DNA from: an uncultured Clostridium sp.
Lineage (GTDB): Bacteria > Bacillota > Clostridia > Lachnospirales > Lachnospiraceae
DNA length: 64,000 bases
Assembly (NCBI GenBank): GCA_934438135.1
Contig: CAKSBP010000004.1
Location: forward strand, 55,736 to 119,735
Direction of reading: 5' to 3'
This document shows, piece by piece, positions 44,599 to 53,099 of the stretch (position 1 is its first letter; each line of letters opens with the position of its first letter). Both the position numbers and the translations under genes were made by a program. Under the pieces are notes generated by a model that saw only the letters and a program-made list of their open reading frames with translations, ran no database searches and had not been told where the DNA came from.

Positions 44599-45792
44599 TT
44601 AGTTTATGATGGATTGTAGAATGAATAGTAGAATGACAAAGCTAAAGTTAATCAAAGAGAATGTAAGAACATAACTCTTCACCTTTTCTGGATTGTGTTT
44701 CTTAAACTCACTAAAAGTAATCAAACTCGCCAGCGAAGCAATCAAAGTTCCGCACCCGCCAATATTTACCGCAGGCAGCAGGCTTACGTAATCCATTGTA
44801 AAGTGTGATAACAATACTGCACTTGGTACATTACTGATTACCTGACAGGACAGGATTCCAAATAGTAACGTATTCTTCGGCAGCAAATATTCAAAGAAGT
44901 CGCTGACAGCAGGTATTTTAGCCATATTTCCACTGAATACAAAAAACACACAAAAGGTTGCAAGCAGCGGGTAATTGACTTCTTTGATGGATTTCCAATC
45001 CAATAACAATAAAGCAGTTGTAATTAAAATTGTTCCTAATAAATAAGGAATAACACGAAAAACAATTAAAATACTGCAAATGAATAGAATCGAGTAAATT
45101 ACGGTTCTTTTTTTATTTAAGCAGTAATCGGCATCTTTCTTCAATTTAAGTGGAATCGGTTTTACCGAGCAGCAGATGATTAGAATTAAAATGGTTGCCG
45201 CAAGGAAAGAGGGCAGCATGATTTTTATGAATTTCAAAGTTCCAATATTGTAGTAAGAATATAGGTATAGGTTTTGTGGATTTCCAAAAGGTGTGACCAT
45301 GCCTCCCAGATTCGCTGCTATATTCTGCATAATGAACGTAAATGCCATGGCTTGTTTATTATCGGTGCTGTTCAAAACGAAGAACCCAAGTGGCAGGAAT
45401 GTTAGTAGTGCCATATCATTTGCCAGAAGCATAGAACCGAAGAACGTGATGAATACAAGCCCCAATGTTGCATTTCGTAGATTATGAAGTTTCAAAACAA
45501 TATTTTTACTTAGAATCTCAAATACATGTATATGGGAAAAAGCAGAAACCACAGCTAATGTACAGAACAAGGTTGCTAATGTTCTCCAGTTGAAATATGC
45601 AAGGTAGCTTTTATCAACAGGGATAAATATGCAGGTAATGAGCATAGCAATTGTGGATATAGTTAGCACAAATTGATTCTTAGCAAAGTGAATCATATTT
45701 GAAAATACATCAATTAAAAATGAGTTTTTCCTATTGTTTATTGGAATTCCAACACTAGATCCGTTATGATCTATGTATAAATTATCTTTCAT
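44599..45792 (-). CDS. ArsB/SLC13-like anion permease
   Basis: 397-aa membrane protein with about ten hydrophobic segments. The pattern SMLLANDMALLTFLPLG and GGMVTPFGNPQNLYLY, with a second similar repeat ending SNVPSAVLLSHF, matches the ion transporter superfamily (ArsB, NhaD, CitMHS, SLC13) in its two-repeat layout. The conserved NPQN and SNVPSA signatures favour an ArsB/SLC13-like carrier of an inorganic or organic anion. Starts at ATG 45792 with AAAGAGG upstream. Substrate unknown; no arsenic regulator nearby. Confidence 0.8.
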   Translation of the reverse strand: MKDNLYIDHNGSSVGIPINNRKNSFLIDVFSNMIHFAKNQFVLTISTIAMLITCIFIPVDKSYLAYFNWRTLATLFCTLAVVSAFSHIHVFEILSKNIVLKLHNLRNATLGLVFITFFGSMLLANDMALLTFLPLGFFVLNSTDNKQAMAFTFIMQNIAANLGGMVTPFGNPQNLYLYSYYNIGTLKFIKIMLPSFLAATILILIICCSVKPIPLKLKKDADYCLNKKRTVIYSILFICSILIVFRVIPYLLGTILITTALLLLDWKSIKEVNYPLLATFCVFFVFSGNMAKIPAVSDFFEYLLPKNTLLFGILSCQVISNVPSAVLLSHFTMDYVSLLPAVNIGGCGTLIASLASLITFSEFKKHNPEKVKSYVLTFSLINFSFVILLFILQSIIN

Positions 45793-45880
45793 AAGTAACC
45801 TCTTTCTTTATGACAAAAATATAGAGATTGATTTTATCATCAACCTCTGGAAAATTATTAGTATCGCTATTTACAATGGT

Positions 45881-45886
45881 ATTATA
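45881..45886 (-). promoter_or_regulatory. Probable -10 of the anion permease gene
   Basis: TATAAT on the minus strand, about 90 nt upstream of the ATG. I see no good -35, which would fit an activated promoter (see the palindrome upstream). Confidence 0.35.
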
Positions 45887-45923
45887 GCAAGACAGCGTTG
45901 AAAATACTAGTTTTTTGCTATTA

Positions 45924-45949
45924 ACTACCGCATCAATTGATGCGGTAGT
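45924..45949. promoter_or_regulatory. Perfect 26-bp palindrome, candidate operator
   Basis: The half-site ACTACCGCATCAA is followed directly by its exact reverse complement, with no spacer. It lies 38 bp upstream of the probable -10 of the anion permease gene, in the 290-bp non-coding gap 45793-46082. A protein dimer site or a loop-free cruciform is possible; no T-run follows on either strand, so a terminator is less likely. The rest of the gap shows nothing I recognise. Confidence 0.45.
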
Positions 45950-46082
45950 ATTTCTAGGCTGTCCATTTTAACTTATATTTTTCAATACGTTTATTTTCAG
46001 GTATCGAATACGGAATTGGTGTGTAGTACTTCTTTTTCTTTTTTCGTATAACGGAAAGGACAGCCGGTCTGTTATTATGCTG

Positions 46083-47102
46083 CTATTTTGTACGGTTTAA
46101 ATAATATACTTTAGAATTCGCTGTATTCAGTGCACTGTAGTCACATTTTACACCAGATGTACTTGTATTGCTGATAGCAAACTGGATTTTATAGGTACCC
46201 ATATCGGTTTCTTTTCCATCCGCAAAGAATTTTTCTGGGAACAGGCATAGATAATAGCCATGTCCAGTTGTAACATTCATGGATTTAATCTGGTTATCGC
46301 ATCCATAGGTACCATAATGAACGTTATCCATGGATTTGGAACTGTCCATATACCAGTAGTAAGTACCGTCATTGTTAAGGACAAGATATCCTCCGTCAGA
46401 GCCGGCATCAAATTCTCCAACCAGTTCTTTTTTTGCGGCACGTTCACCGATTTTGTTGGACGGAATATCCATTTTACAGGAATCCATAATAGCAAGTGCA
46501 TTGGATTTATATTGTTCAAAATCACTTTTTAAGGCAGAATAGGTGATAGTATAAGCGTAATAGTTTTTACCGTAACATCGTTGAATATTTATCTGTTTTT
46601 CATCACCTGTACCTGTTTCGTATGTAATCTGGCACCATTTTTCACCATTTACCTGAAGAGATTTCATATCTTTTAAGAGTTTGTAGCCGTCCGTACTGGA
46701 AAGCATATTCTTAGAAGTCTGAACCATATCTTCGGGACACTGATAGCTGTCTTCTTCTGAGCAGGTAACACCAATCAAGGCATTTCCCCTGGTAAAGGCA
46801 AGGCTGGCATCCTGGCTTTTTTCTTTATCGTAAGTCCACTTATTATTATAATTCAATTTCAAATCACCGAGACCGGCTTCTAAATTATTTCCTGCATTTT
46901 TGGAGGAAGAATCAAAAGAGGAATCGGAGGATGGTCTGACATCTTTTGTAGCAGCATTATCATTTTTTTGTGTACTGTCTGGTGTGGTTTTGCTGGAAAC
47001 CACAGGATCCTTCTTAGCTGAAGTCTGAGAAGAATTATGACTACAGGCTGTCAGGTTCAGGACACATACAAATACCAGCAGCAGTATTGAAAATTTTTTC
47101 AT
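46083..47102 (-). CDS. Lipoprotein of unknown function
   Basis: 339 aa with a lipoprotein signal (LTAC, lipidated Cys20) and a low-complexity Ser/Thr/Lys spacer (21-75), then a globular region (about 80-215) of the type found in secreted stress or uptake lipoproteins, and a C-terminal domain (about 220-339; DGGYLVLNNDGTYYWYMD) with a beta-rich pattern. I do not recognise a catalytic motif. The start is ATG 47102 because GGAGGTAAT precedes it; an upstream in-frame ATG (47216) would place 38 basic residues before the signal peptide. It has its own promoter and is divergent from the HAD gene. Confidence 0.8.
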   Translation of the reverse strand: MKKFSILLLVFVCVLNLTACSHNSSQTSAKKDPVVSSKTTPDSTQKNDNAATKDVRPSSDSSFDSSSKNAGNNLEAGLGDLKLNYNNKWTYDKEKSQDASLAFTRGNALIGVTCSEEDSYQCPEDMVQTSKNMLSSTDGYKLLKDMKSLQVNGEKWCQITYETGTGDEKQINIQRCYGKNYYAYTITYSALKSDFEQYKSNALAIMDSCKMDIPSNKIGERAAKKELVGEFDAGSDGGYLVLNNDGTYYWYMDSSKSMDNVHYGTYGCDNQIKSMNVTTGHGYYLCLFPEKFFADGKETDMGTYKIQFAISNTSTSGVKCDYSALNTANSKVYYLNRTK

Positions 47103-47161
47103 TTTATTACCTCCAGTTTGATTAGCGGCTTTGTATACGCCTCTATATTCATATAAAGTTA

Positions 47162-47190
47162 AGTATAGTACAAGGAAACGGTTTCGACAA
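47162..47190 (-). promoter_or_regulatory. Promoter of the lipoprotein gene
   Basis: Minus strand: TTGTCG (47190-47185), 17-nt spacer, TATACT (47167-47162). Good sigma-A match about 60 nt before the ATG, back-to-back with the promoter of the HAD gene. Confidence 0.75.
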
Positions 47191-47209
47191 CCATTTCGTT
47201 TAAAACAAT

Positions 47210-47238
47210 TTGTCACAAACGTCTTTTTTCGTTATAAT
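47210..47238 (+). promoter_or_regulatory. Promoter of the HAD phosphatase gene
   Basis: TTGTCA (47210-47215), 17-nt spacer, TATAAT (47233-47238): near-consensus sigma-A promoter, about 65 nt before the start codon. Confidence 0.85.
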
Positions 47239-47302
47239 CATTGTAGCGGCAGAGAAAGATGTCGTCCGAAATTACAAAGAAGGGAAGACCAGGTGTAAAG
47301 TT

Positions 47303-48100
47303 ATGGAAAGGTACGCAATATTTTTTGATATCGATGGAACGATTGTACCAGAAGGTACCGCAGAAATTCCAGAAACAACAAGAGAGGCGATTCGTCTGGC
47401 ACAGAAGAATGGGCATTATACATTTATAAATACCGGCCGTACTTACCCAGCAGTTGATTCATTTGTAAAGGAATTAAATTTTGATGGTTATATCTGTGGC
47501 TGTGGAACGAACATTTATTTCCAAGGAGAAGAACTGATGAGCAAGCAGCTTGGAAATAAATTATCCGCAGAAATTACAAGAGACTTAGAGAAATATCATA
47601 TCGACGGGATTCTGGAAGGTGTTCACAACATTTACTATAGGAAAAAACCATTTCACCCAGATGTATTAGGAATTCAGAAAGGCAGAAAGGAACGGGGGCT
47701 TGTACTGAAGGAAGATCGTTTTTGGGATGATGCGGATATCTGTTATGATAAAATGGCATTATGGTTGACCAAGGATAGTGATTTTCACACATTCCGCAGA
47801 AAGTATGAAACACAGTTTGAAATGATTCAGAGAGCAGATGATTTTTTTGAACTAGTACCAAAGGGATATTCCAAAGCTTCGGGAATGGAATATATTGAGA
47901 AGCATTTAGGAATTGCTCATGAGCATACGATTGCAATTGGAGATAGTACCAATGATCTTCCGATGCTTTCTTATGCAGCGATCAGCATTGCGATGGGAAA
48001 CAGCAATCCAGCGATTTTTAATCAGGTATCCTATGTCACAGCCGATATTTATGAAGATGGAATCTATAAAGCATTAGAGCATTACGATATAATTAAATAA
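47303..48100 (+). CDS. Cof-type HAD-superfamily phosphatase
   Basis: 265-aa cytoplasmic phosphohydrolase, probably acting on sugar phosphates or similar small phosphates. Motif I FFDIDGT (nucleophile Asp9, acid/base Asp11), motif II NTGRT, motif III lysine in PKGYSKASG, motif IV GDSTNDLPML; a type IIB cap sits between motifs II and III. The start at ATG 47303 puts motif I at its normal place; the longer in-frame reading from 47210 overlaps the promoter. Confidence 0.92.
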   Translation: MERYAIFFDIDGTIVPEGTAEIPETTREAIRLAQKNGHYTFINTGRTYPAVDSFVKELNFDGYICGCGTNIYFQGEELMSKQLGNKLSAEITRDLEKYHIDGILEGVHNIYYRKKPFHPDVLGIQKGRKERGLVLKEDRFWDDADICYDKMALWLTKDSDFHTFRRKYETQFEMIQRADDFFELVPKGYSKASGMEYIEKHLGIAHEHTIAIGDSTNDLPMLSYAAISIAMGNSNPAIFNQVSYVTADIYEDGIYKALEHYDIIK

Positions 48101-48108
48101 CAGAAAAT

Positions 48109-48154
48109 ATAAGTGGATGCATTTTTTGAAAGAAGATGATCCACTTTATTTTTT
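48109..48154 (+). terminator. Rho-independent terminator after the HAD gene
   Basis: AAGTGGAT (48111-48118) pairs with ATCCACTT (48139-48146), followed by TATTTTTTTG. Confidence 0.7.
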
Positions 48155-48165
48155 TGTTTATTAAG

Positions 48166-48194
48166 TTGTAAAATGTAAAAAATTATAATATAAT
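48166..48194 (+). promoter_or_regulatory. Promoter of the small membrane protein / LytTR unit
   Basis: TTGTAA (48166-48171), 17-nt spacer, TATAAT (48189-48194). An in-frame ATG at 48193 overlaps this -10, so translation must begin later, at 48217. Confidence 0.8.
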
Positions 48195-48216
48195 GATATG
48201 TAACTGGGGGGAAATA

Positions 48217-48597
48217 ATGCAAAAGGGGAACGAATTAATGACTGGGATATATTTCCTTACTTATGCTGTATTATATAGTATGAAGTCGATTGTGTGGACA
48301 GTGGCACTTCAAAATCTGTTCGTTTTACAATGCCAGAAAAGTTTTGTATGGATTGCAGGGAGTATTATATACACTGCAATTCTTGTAAAACAATCTACTT
48401 TCTTTTTACAAGAAAATAAAATTGTAACATCTCTTTTTGTGCCATTTTTTATGGCATACTTATTCTTAATGATAAATTTCTTATATAAAATATCCATTAC
48501 AGAAAATATCATTTGTGTAACTTCTATTATACTGTTTTCAACGTTAACGAGGAAATATGGATGCTTTATTTTGTGCAAAAACTCAATGAAAGTGTAA
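48217..48597 (+). CDS. Small membrane protein of unknown function
   Basis: 126 aa with about four hydrophobic segments and a short basic tail. ATG 48217 follows GGGGGG at a suitable distance and lies just after a near-consensus promoter. It resembles the membrane-sensing N-terminus of a LytS/AgrC-type histidine kinase in length and topology, but no kinase domain follows, and I see no motif that proves this. It precedes a LytTR response regulator by 72 nt, so the two may work together, or this may be the relic of a deleted kinase. Confidence 0.55.
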   Translation: MQKGNELMTGIYFLTYAVLYSMKSIVWTVALQNLFVLQCQKSFVWIAGSIIYTAILVKQSTFFLQENKIVTSLFVPFFMAYLFLMINFLYKISITENIICVTSIILFSTLTRKYGCFILCKNSMKV

Positions 48598-48669
48598 AGT
48601 TTCAATATGGAGAGGAGATTTTTTCGATAAAAATTTTGGTGAGAGTGTGTAATAAGGACAGGGAGGAAA

Positions 48670-49404
48670 ATGAAAATGGCAGAGAGTGAAAAGTCCGAAT
48701 TAAGTGTACTTATTTGTGAAGATAAGGCATTAAATCTTAGGCTGAATGAGGCCTATGTAAAAGAATTAAGTAAAAAGCATCAGATAAATGTGGATATATA
48801 TTGTTGTAATATATCGGTGGAGAATCCCTTAGAAATGATCAAGAATCATGAGATACATATTTTATTAATGGATATCTGTCCAAAAGAAAAAAAAGGGATT
48901 GAGATAGTAAAAGAATTTATGAATATTTATCCGGAAATAGCAGTAATTTATATTACCAGATTTACGGAGTTTAGTATGGATGCATTTAAGGCAAAAGCGT
49001 TTGGATATGTCCAGAAGCCTATTGTGATGGAAGATTTGGAGGAATATTATATTCGGGCAGTTGATTATATTCGAGGGCTTCGAGAGAAGAAAAATCGTGC
49101 TGTGCTACATTTTATCTGTAATCGGGAAAAAATTTCTCTTGTGCAGAAAAATATCATTTATCTGGAAAAAGTACAGAGAAAAGTGAATATTGTTACCCCA
49201 TGGAAGACTTTTTCACCTTATATCAGTATTGCAGAATTAGAAAAAGTACTGATATCAGATTTTATAAAAATTAATCAGGGAACATTAATCAATCGGAGGG
49301 AAGTTTTGTTTTGGGATACAAAAACAGTAACAATGAGTACGGGAGACTGTTTAAGTATTGGACGAGGATATCGGAAGAAAAGGAAGACAGAAAACGAAAA
49401 ATAA
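48670..49404 (+). CDS. LytTR-family response regulator
   Basis: 244 aa. The receiver domain (about 12-130) has the phosphorylatable Asp68 (LLMDI) and Lys116 (QKPI); the DNA-binding LytTR domain (about 145-240) shows IIYLEKVQRKVNI and FIKINQGTLINRREV. Such regulators bind direct repeats and often control cell-density, bacteriocin or surface genes. GGGAGG precedes the ATG. No histidine kinase is adjacent. Its position just upstream of the exopolysaccharide operon makes that operon a possible target, which is only an inference. Confidence 0.88.
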   Translation: MKMAESEKSELSVLICEDKALNLRLNEAYVKELSKKHQINVDIYCCNISVENPLEMIKNHEIHILLMDICPKEKKGIEIVKEFMNIYPEIAVIYITRFTEFSMDAFKAKAFGYVQKPIVMEDLEEYYIRAVDYIRGLREKKNRAVLHFICNREKISLVQKNIIYLEKVQRKVNIVTPWKTFSPYISIAELEKVLISDFIKINQGTLINRREVLFWDTKTVTMSTGDCLSIGRGYRKKRKTENEK

Positions 49405-49602
49405 CTATTTTCAAACGTTTCGTCATTTATTATAGAAAAAATGAGCCAAATGATACAAGTAACGTGCGGATAATGCAAGGTGTATTGAAAAATATCTCAA
49501 AATTTTATATCATCTTGCTTGTAATTGGTGGTAGTCATCAGCCCCACTAATTATAACCCCCTTTTTAGTTTTAAACATTTGTAAATGATGTCTCAAAAAA
49601 AC

Positions 49603-49639
49603 AAGAACTGCTTTGCACACAAGCGGTTCTTATTTTTTT
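49603..49639 (+). terminator. Rho-independent terminator after the LytTR gene
   Basis: AAGAACTGCTT (49603-49613) and AAGCGGTTCTT (49621-49631) form an 11-bp stem with a 7-nt loop, then TTTTTTT. The rest of the non-coding stretch 49405-49743 holds only a weak possible 25-codon ORF (49473-49550) and the ribosome binding site of the next gene. Confidence 0.9.
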
Positions 49640-49743
49640 GTCCTTTTTCAGCCAGACAGGGATAAAACGGATGGAATCAAACAAACTAAAGGAAAAGAGC
49701 TGTTTCCTTGGAAGCTGGTAAAATAAAAAGGAGTGAAGAATAT

Positions 49744-50724
49744 ATGAAATGGAATCGAAAGAAAGGTATCTGGCTTACTGGGCTTATGCTATGTCTGCTA
49801 TTTCTAAATAAAAGAGTAGATACGGCAGAGATAAAATCACTATCCGATGTGGAATTCTCCGTTGGACAGGACGAGGATGGTGGATTTTATATAGAAGGAG
49901 ACTCCACTGGAAAAGAAACAGGGGACTATTCCTCTTATCTATATTCCCAAATACCAGTAAATATATCGTCTTATGATGGAGCTGCAGTAACTGTTTCGAA
50001 TGAGGGAAACGGGAGAGCCTGTATTATACCGTCCTTTCGAAATAATAGTGGAAATACAGTATATTTGGAAAAAAATGCTGTTTATGTAGAGGAAAAAGAC
50101 AATCGCTATTATGTACAGAATATAATAGATACTGGTTTTATATTGGAACCAGAGAGTGAACGAACGATTTATATTCCATTTTCCTCTTTTTCAGACAGCC
50201 TTGCAATAGAGGATTCCTGGAAACCAGCGGCTAAAATTACAATTGCACAGAATGTGGCATGTCGTCTTCATGTAAAAAAAACAAAGTGGATAAAGAATAC
50301 AAAAGAATCTGAATGGCAGGAAGCACTTGGAGCTTCTATTACAGGAACAGACAGTATCGAAATTCCTGCAAATGGAGAACGAAGTGCAAAATTTGGAATT
50401 GCGGGCGATAAAAAAAAGGATTTTTCTTTTATTCCCATTCATAATAAAGAGGCAGTTATGTTTTCAGAAGAAGGAATTTTAACTTTAAATGATAATGCAG
50501 AGGCAGAACGGATTACAATTCAGGCAGTAAATTCTGATAATATCTGCATTTTGAAGCAGATTACATTGTACCAGACAACTAATCAGGGTGAGAAGAATGC
50601 TTTAGAAGAAACAACGGATGTACCTGCCGACAAAAGTGGAGGGAAGCTGATATTCACCATTGTGATGGTAATAGTAGTGGTATGTGGTGGTATTTTCTTA
50701 TATAGGAATCAAGACAAGAAATAA
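49744..50724 (+). CDS. Secreted, membrane-anchored protein of an exopolysaccharide operon (paralogue 1)
   Basis: 326 aa: signal peptide (about 8-28), extracellular region of beta-rich character, single C-terminal membrane helix (about 300-320) followed by YRNQDKK. It shares GDSTGKE, the following YSSYLYSQI block and NEGNG with the 340-aa protein encoded on the other side of the synthase, so the two are paralogues. I do not recognise the family; a role in handling the polymer outside the membrane, analogous in position to BcsB, is an inference. ATG 49744 follows AAAAGGAG. Confidence 0.75.
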   Translation: MKWNRKKGIWLTGLMLCLLFLNKRVDTAEIKSLSDVEFSVGQDEDGGFYIEGDSTGKETGDYSSYLYSQIPVNISSYDGAAVTVSNEGNGRACIIPSFRNNSGNTVYLEKNAVYVEEKDNRYYVQNIIDTGFILEPESERTIYIPFSSFSDSLAIEDSWKPAAKITIAQNVACRLHVKKTKWIKNTKESEWQEALGASITGTDSIEIPANGERSAKFGIAGDKKKDFSFIPIHNKEAVMFSEEGILTLNDNAEAERITIQAVNSDNICILKQITLYQTTNQGEKNALEETTDVPADKSGGKLIFTIVMVIVVVCGGIFLYRNQDKK

Positions 50725-50750
50725 ACATATATTGGGATTTGTAAAACTTC

Positions 50751-50779
50751 TTGTAAAAACTGAGAACATAAGGTAAAAT
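50751..50779 (+). promoter_or_regulatory. Possible internal promoter before the synthase gene
   Basis: TTGTAA (50751-50756), 17-nt spacer, TAAAAT (50774-50779), in the 86-nt gap upstream of the synthase. It could uncouple the synthase and downstream genes from the first gene. Confidence 0.5.
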
Positions 50780-50810
50780 AACAACACAAAAAGTAATCAG
50801 GAGTATACAC

Positions 50811-53099
50811 ATGAAGAAGAACTCAAGGAGAATTTTATTTATTTCTACTGTTATAACCTCCAGCATTTATATCGTTTGGAGGTTATTTTTTACATTGCCG
50901 TTTCAGTATGGAGTGATTCCAGTGCTGTTTGGAATCCTTCTTTTGGGAGCAGAACTAATTGGTTTTCTGGAAAGTGTGAATATTTATCGCGGAATGGTAG
51001 ATATGTATGAACCAGAAAAACCAAAAGTATCATTAGAGGACTATCCAGATGTAGATATTTTTATTGCAACGTATAACGAACCTGCTGAACTTCTGAAAAA
51101 AACCGTAAAAGGTTGTCAGAACATGGATTATCCAGATAAATCTAAAGTACACATTTACATCTGCGACGATGGGCATCGGGAAAGTATGATGGAACTGGCA
51201 GAAAATATGAATGTAACATGCATACATAGAAAAGATCATTCCCATGCAAAAGCAGGAAACTATAATCATGCATTATCCTGTACCAGTTCACCACTGATAG
51301 CAACTTTTGATGCGGATATGATTCCAAGACACAATTTCCTGATGGAATTGGTACCTTATTTTCTTTCCGGGCAGAAAGAAGGAGAGAAAATTGGGTTTGT
51401 CCAGAGCCCCCAGAGTTTTTATAATGCAGATTTATTTCAATATAATTTATATTCGGAAGATATTGTGCCAAATGAACAGGACTTTTTCTTTCGTCAGGTG
51501 CAGCTGTCAAGGAACAGTTCCAATTCGGCAATTTATGGTGGTTCCAATACTATTTTATTAAGAGAAGCTTTAAAAGAAGCAGGTGGATTCTATACGGAAT
51601 CCATTACAGAGGATTTGGCAACGGGACTTTTGATTCAGGCAAAAGGATACAAAGGCTATGCTGTTCATAAAGTACTGGCAAGTGGCCTTTCGCCGACAGA
51701 AACGGATAGTCTTTTTAAACAGCGGGAACGATGGGCGAGAGGCTGTATTCAGACTCTGCGGAAAATTAAGATTTTCAGGAATAAAGATTTAACATGGCGG
51801 CAGAAGCGTGATTATCTGTTTTCGGCGGCTTACTGGTATATGCCTCTTCGAAGATTTGCGTTTATTGCGGCTCCGATTCTGTATACGGTATTTGGAATTC
51901 CTGTACTGGACTGTACGATGGCGGGACTTTTGATTTTCTGGCTGCCACAGGTTGTTTTGTATAATATTTCTTTATCTATTCTTACTGGAGAAATAAGGAC
52001 GGCTCGGTTAAGTAATATTTACGATACGATTTTATTTCCCTATCTGCTGCCCAAAATTTTATGTGAAACTTTTGGAAGCAGTCAGAAGAAATTTGTAGTG
52101 ACTAAGAAGGAAAAGAAAGTAGAAGAAAAGCAGGTACTTGCAAAACGTTCGGAGCGGATACTTAAGATACTGGTTGTGCTAAGTATTATTGGAATCATCC
52201 GTTGTCTGTTTCTTACAATGGATGATGAAGCCATGGGAACACAGATTGTATTCTTCTGGCTTCTTGTAAACCTTTATAACATTGTAATGGCAGTATTTTT
52301 CTTAAAAGGAAGGCGGGTACACCGTGCAGATGAGAGGATTTCTATTCAGGAAAATGTGGTGATTCATACAAAGCAGGCACATTACCAAGGAAAGACAACG
52401 GACATTTCAGAAGGTGGAGTTTCTATCTGTATGGATTTTCCTTATTATATTTCAGAAGAGGAAATCGTATCTATTGAACTTGGAGAAAATGGAAGATATT
52501 CCTGCAGCATTCCGGCAAAAGTGGTTCATGTTAAGCAGGTAAAAGAAGGATGGCATTACGGATTTTCATTTGAAGAAATGAAAGAAGAAACGTATGACGC
52601 CCTTCTAGGTGTTCTTTATGATCGTGTTCCGCCGACACCAAAGAAAGTCAGCCATAAAAGTGGATTTTATAGTGATTTTCAGAATAATTTTCAGAACCGC
52701 CAGAGAAAACAGGAGTTTTCCAATCGAAAGCTGGCAAGGGTGGAACTGGACCTAGAAGCATATTCTAAAGAAGCTGGAATGATACGGATTTGTAATTTTA
52801 ATTATGAATATGTTTTATTGGAACTAGACTGGGACTATGAAAGACTGACGGTTTTGGTAAATGAAAAAATTACCTTTGTCTGTGTGAAATCAGAGAGAAT
52901 GGATGGAATCTATCGAATTGAGAACTTAGAGGAAGTGCTGGAAAATCCATATTTTCACAGTTCTATGGTACAGTGGATGAATGAATACGAGAAAAAGCAG
53001 CAGGAACGGTATCGTGAACTGCACACAAGAGAAAAAGATGGTGAAGATGAACTTTTGGAGATGCCGTTTATTACGGATGGAATAGGAGATATGGAGTGA
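50811..53099 (+). CDS. bcsA: Cellulose-synthase-like glycosyltransferase with PilZ domain
   Basis: 762-aa processive family 2 glycosyltransferase that polymerises and exports a beta-glucan-like chain. Two N-terminal membrane helices (about 8-50), then the catalytic domain with ATYNEP (near 86), DDG (near 118), DAD (167-169), TED (near 267) and QRERW (304-308), further membrane helices (about 340-500), and a PilZ domain (about 505-603) with RADER and DISEGG, the RxxxR and DxSxxG residues that bind c-di-GMP. The C-terminal about 150 residues (620-762) are an extension I cannot assign. Chain identity (cellulose or another glucan) is not fixed by the sequence. Confidence 0.93.
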   Translation: MKKNSRRILFISTVITSSIYIVWRLFFTLPFQYGVIPVLFGILLLGAELIGFLESVNIYRGMVDMYEPEKPKVSLEDYPDVDIFIATYNEPAELLKKTVKGCQNMDYPDKSKVHIYICDDGHRESMMELAENMNVTCIHRKDHSHAKAGNYNHALSCTSSPLIATFDADMIPRHNFLMELVPYFLSGQKEGEKIGFVQSPQSFYNADLFQYNLYSEDIVPNEQDFFFRQVQLSRNSSNSAIYGGSNTILLREALKEAGGFYTESITEDLATGLLIQAKGYKGYAVHKVLASGLSPTETDSLFKQRERWARGCIQTLRKIKIFRNKDLTWRQKRDYLFSAAYWYMPLRRFAFIAAPILYTVFGIPVLDCTMAGLLIFWLPQVVLYNISLSILTGEIRTARLSNIYDTILFPYLLPKILCETFGSSQKKFVVTKKEKKVEEKQVLAKRSERILKILVVLSIIGIIRCLFLTMDDEAMGTQIVFFWLLVNLYNIVMAVFFLKGRRVHRADERISIQENVVIHTKQAHYQGKTTDISEGGVSICMDFPYYISEEEIVSIELGENGRYSCSIPAKVVHVKQVKEGWHYGFSFEEMKEETYDALLGVLYDRVPPTPKKVSHKSGFYSDFQNNFQNRQRKQEFSNRKLARVELDLEAYSKEAGMIRICNFNYEYVLLELDWDYERLTVLVNEKITFVCVKSERMDGIYRIENLEEVLENPYFHSSMVQWMNEYEKKQQERYRELHTREKDGEDELLEMPFITDGIGDME

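Noticed and set aside
49311..49550. 79-codon open frame overlapping the end of the LytTR gene
   Set aside because: Most of it is an out-of-frame reading of the LytTR C-terminus; only its last 25 codons were kept as a weak finding.
49640..49743. c-di-GMP riboswitch before the exopolysaccharide operon
   Set aside because: Expected from the PilZ domain, but the conserved GEMM core (GACGCAAAG-like and paired partner segments) is not present on the + strand.
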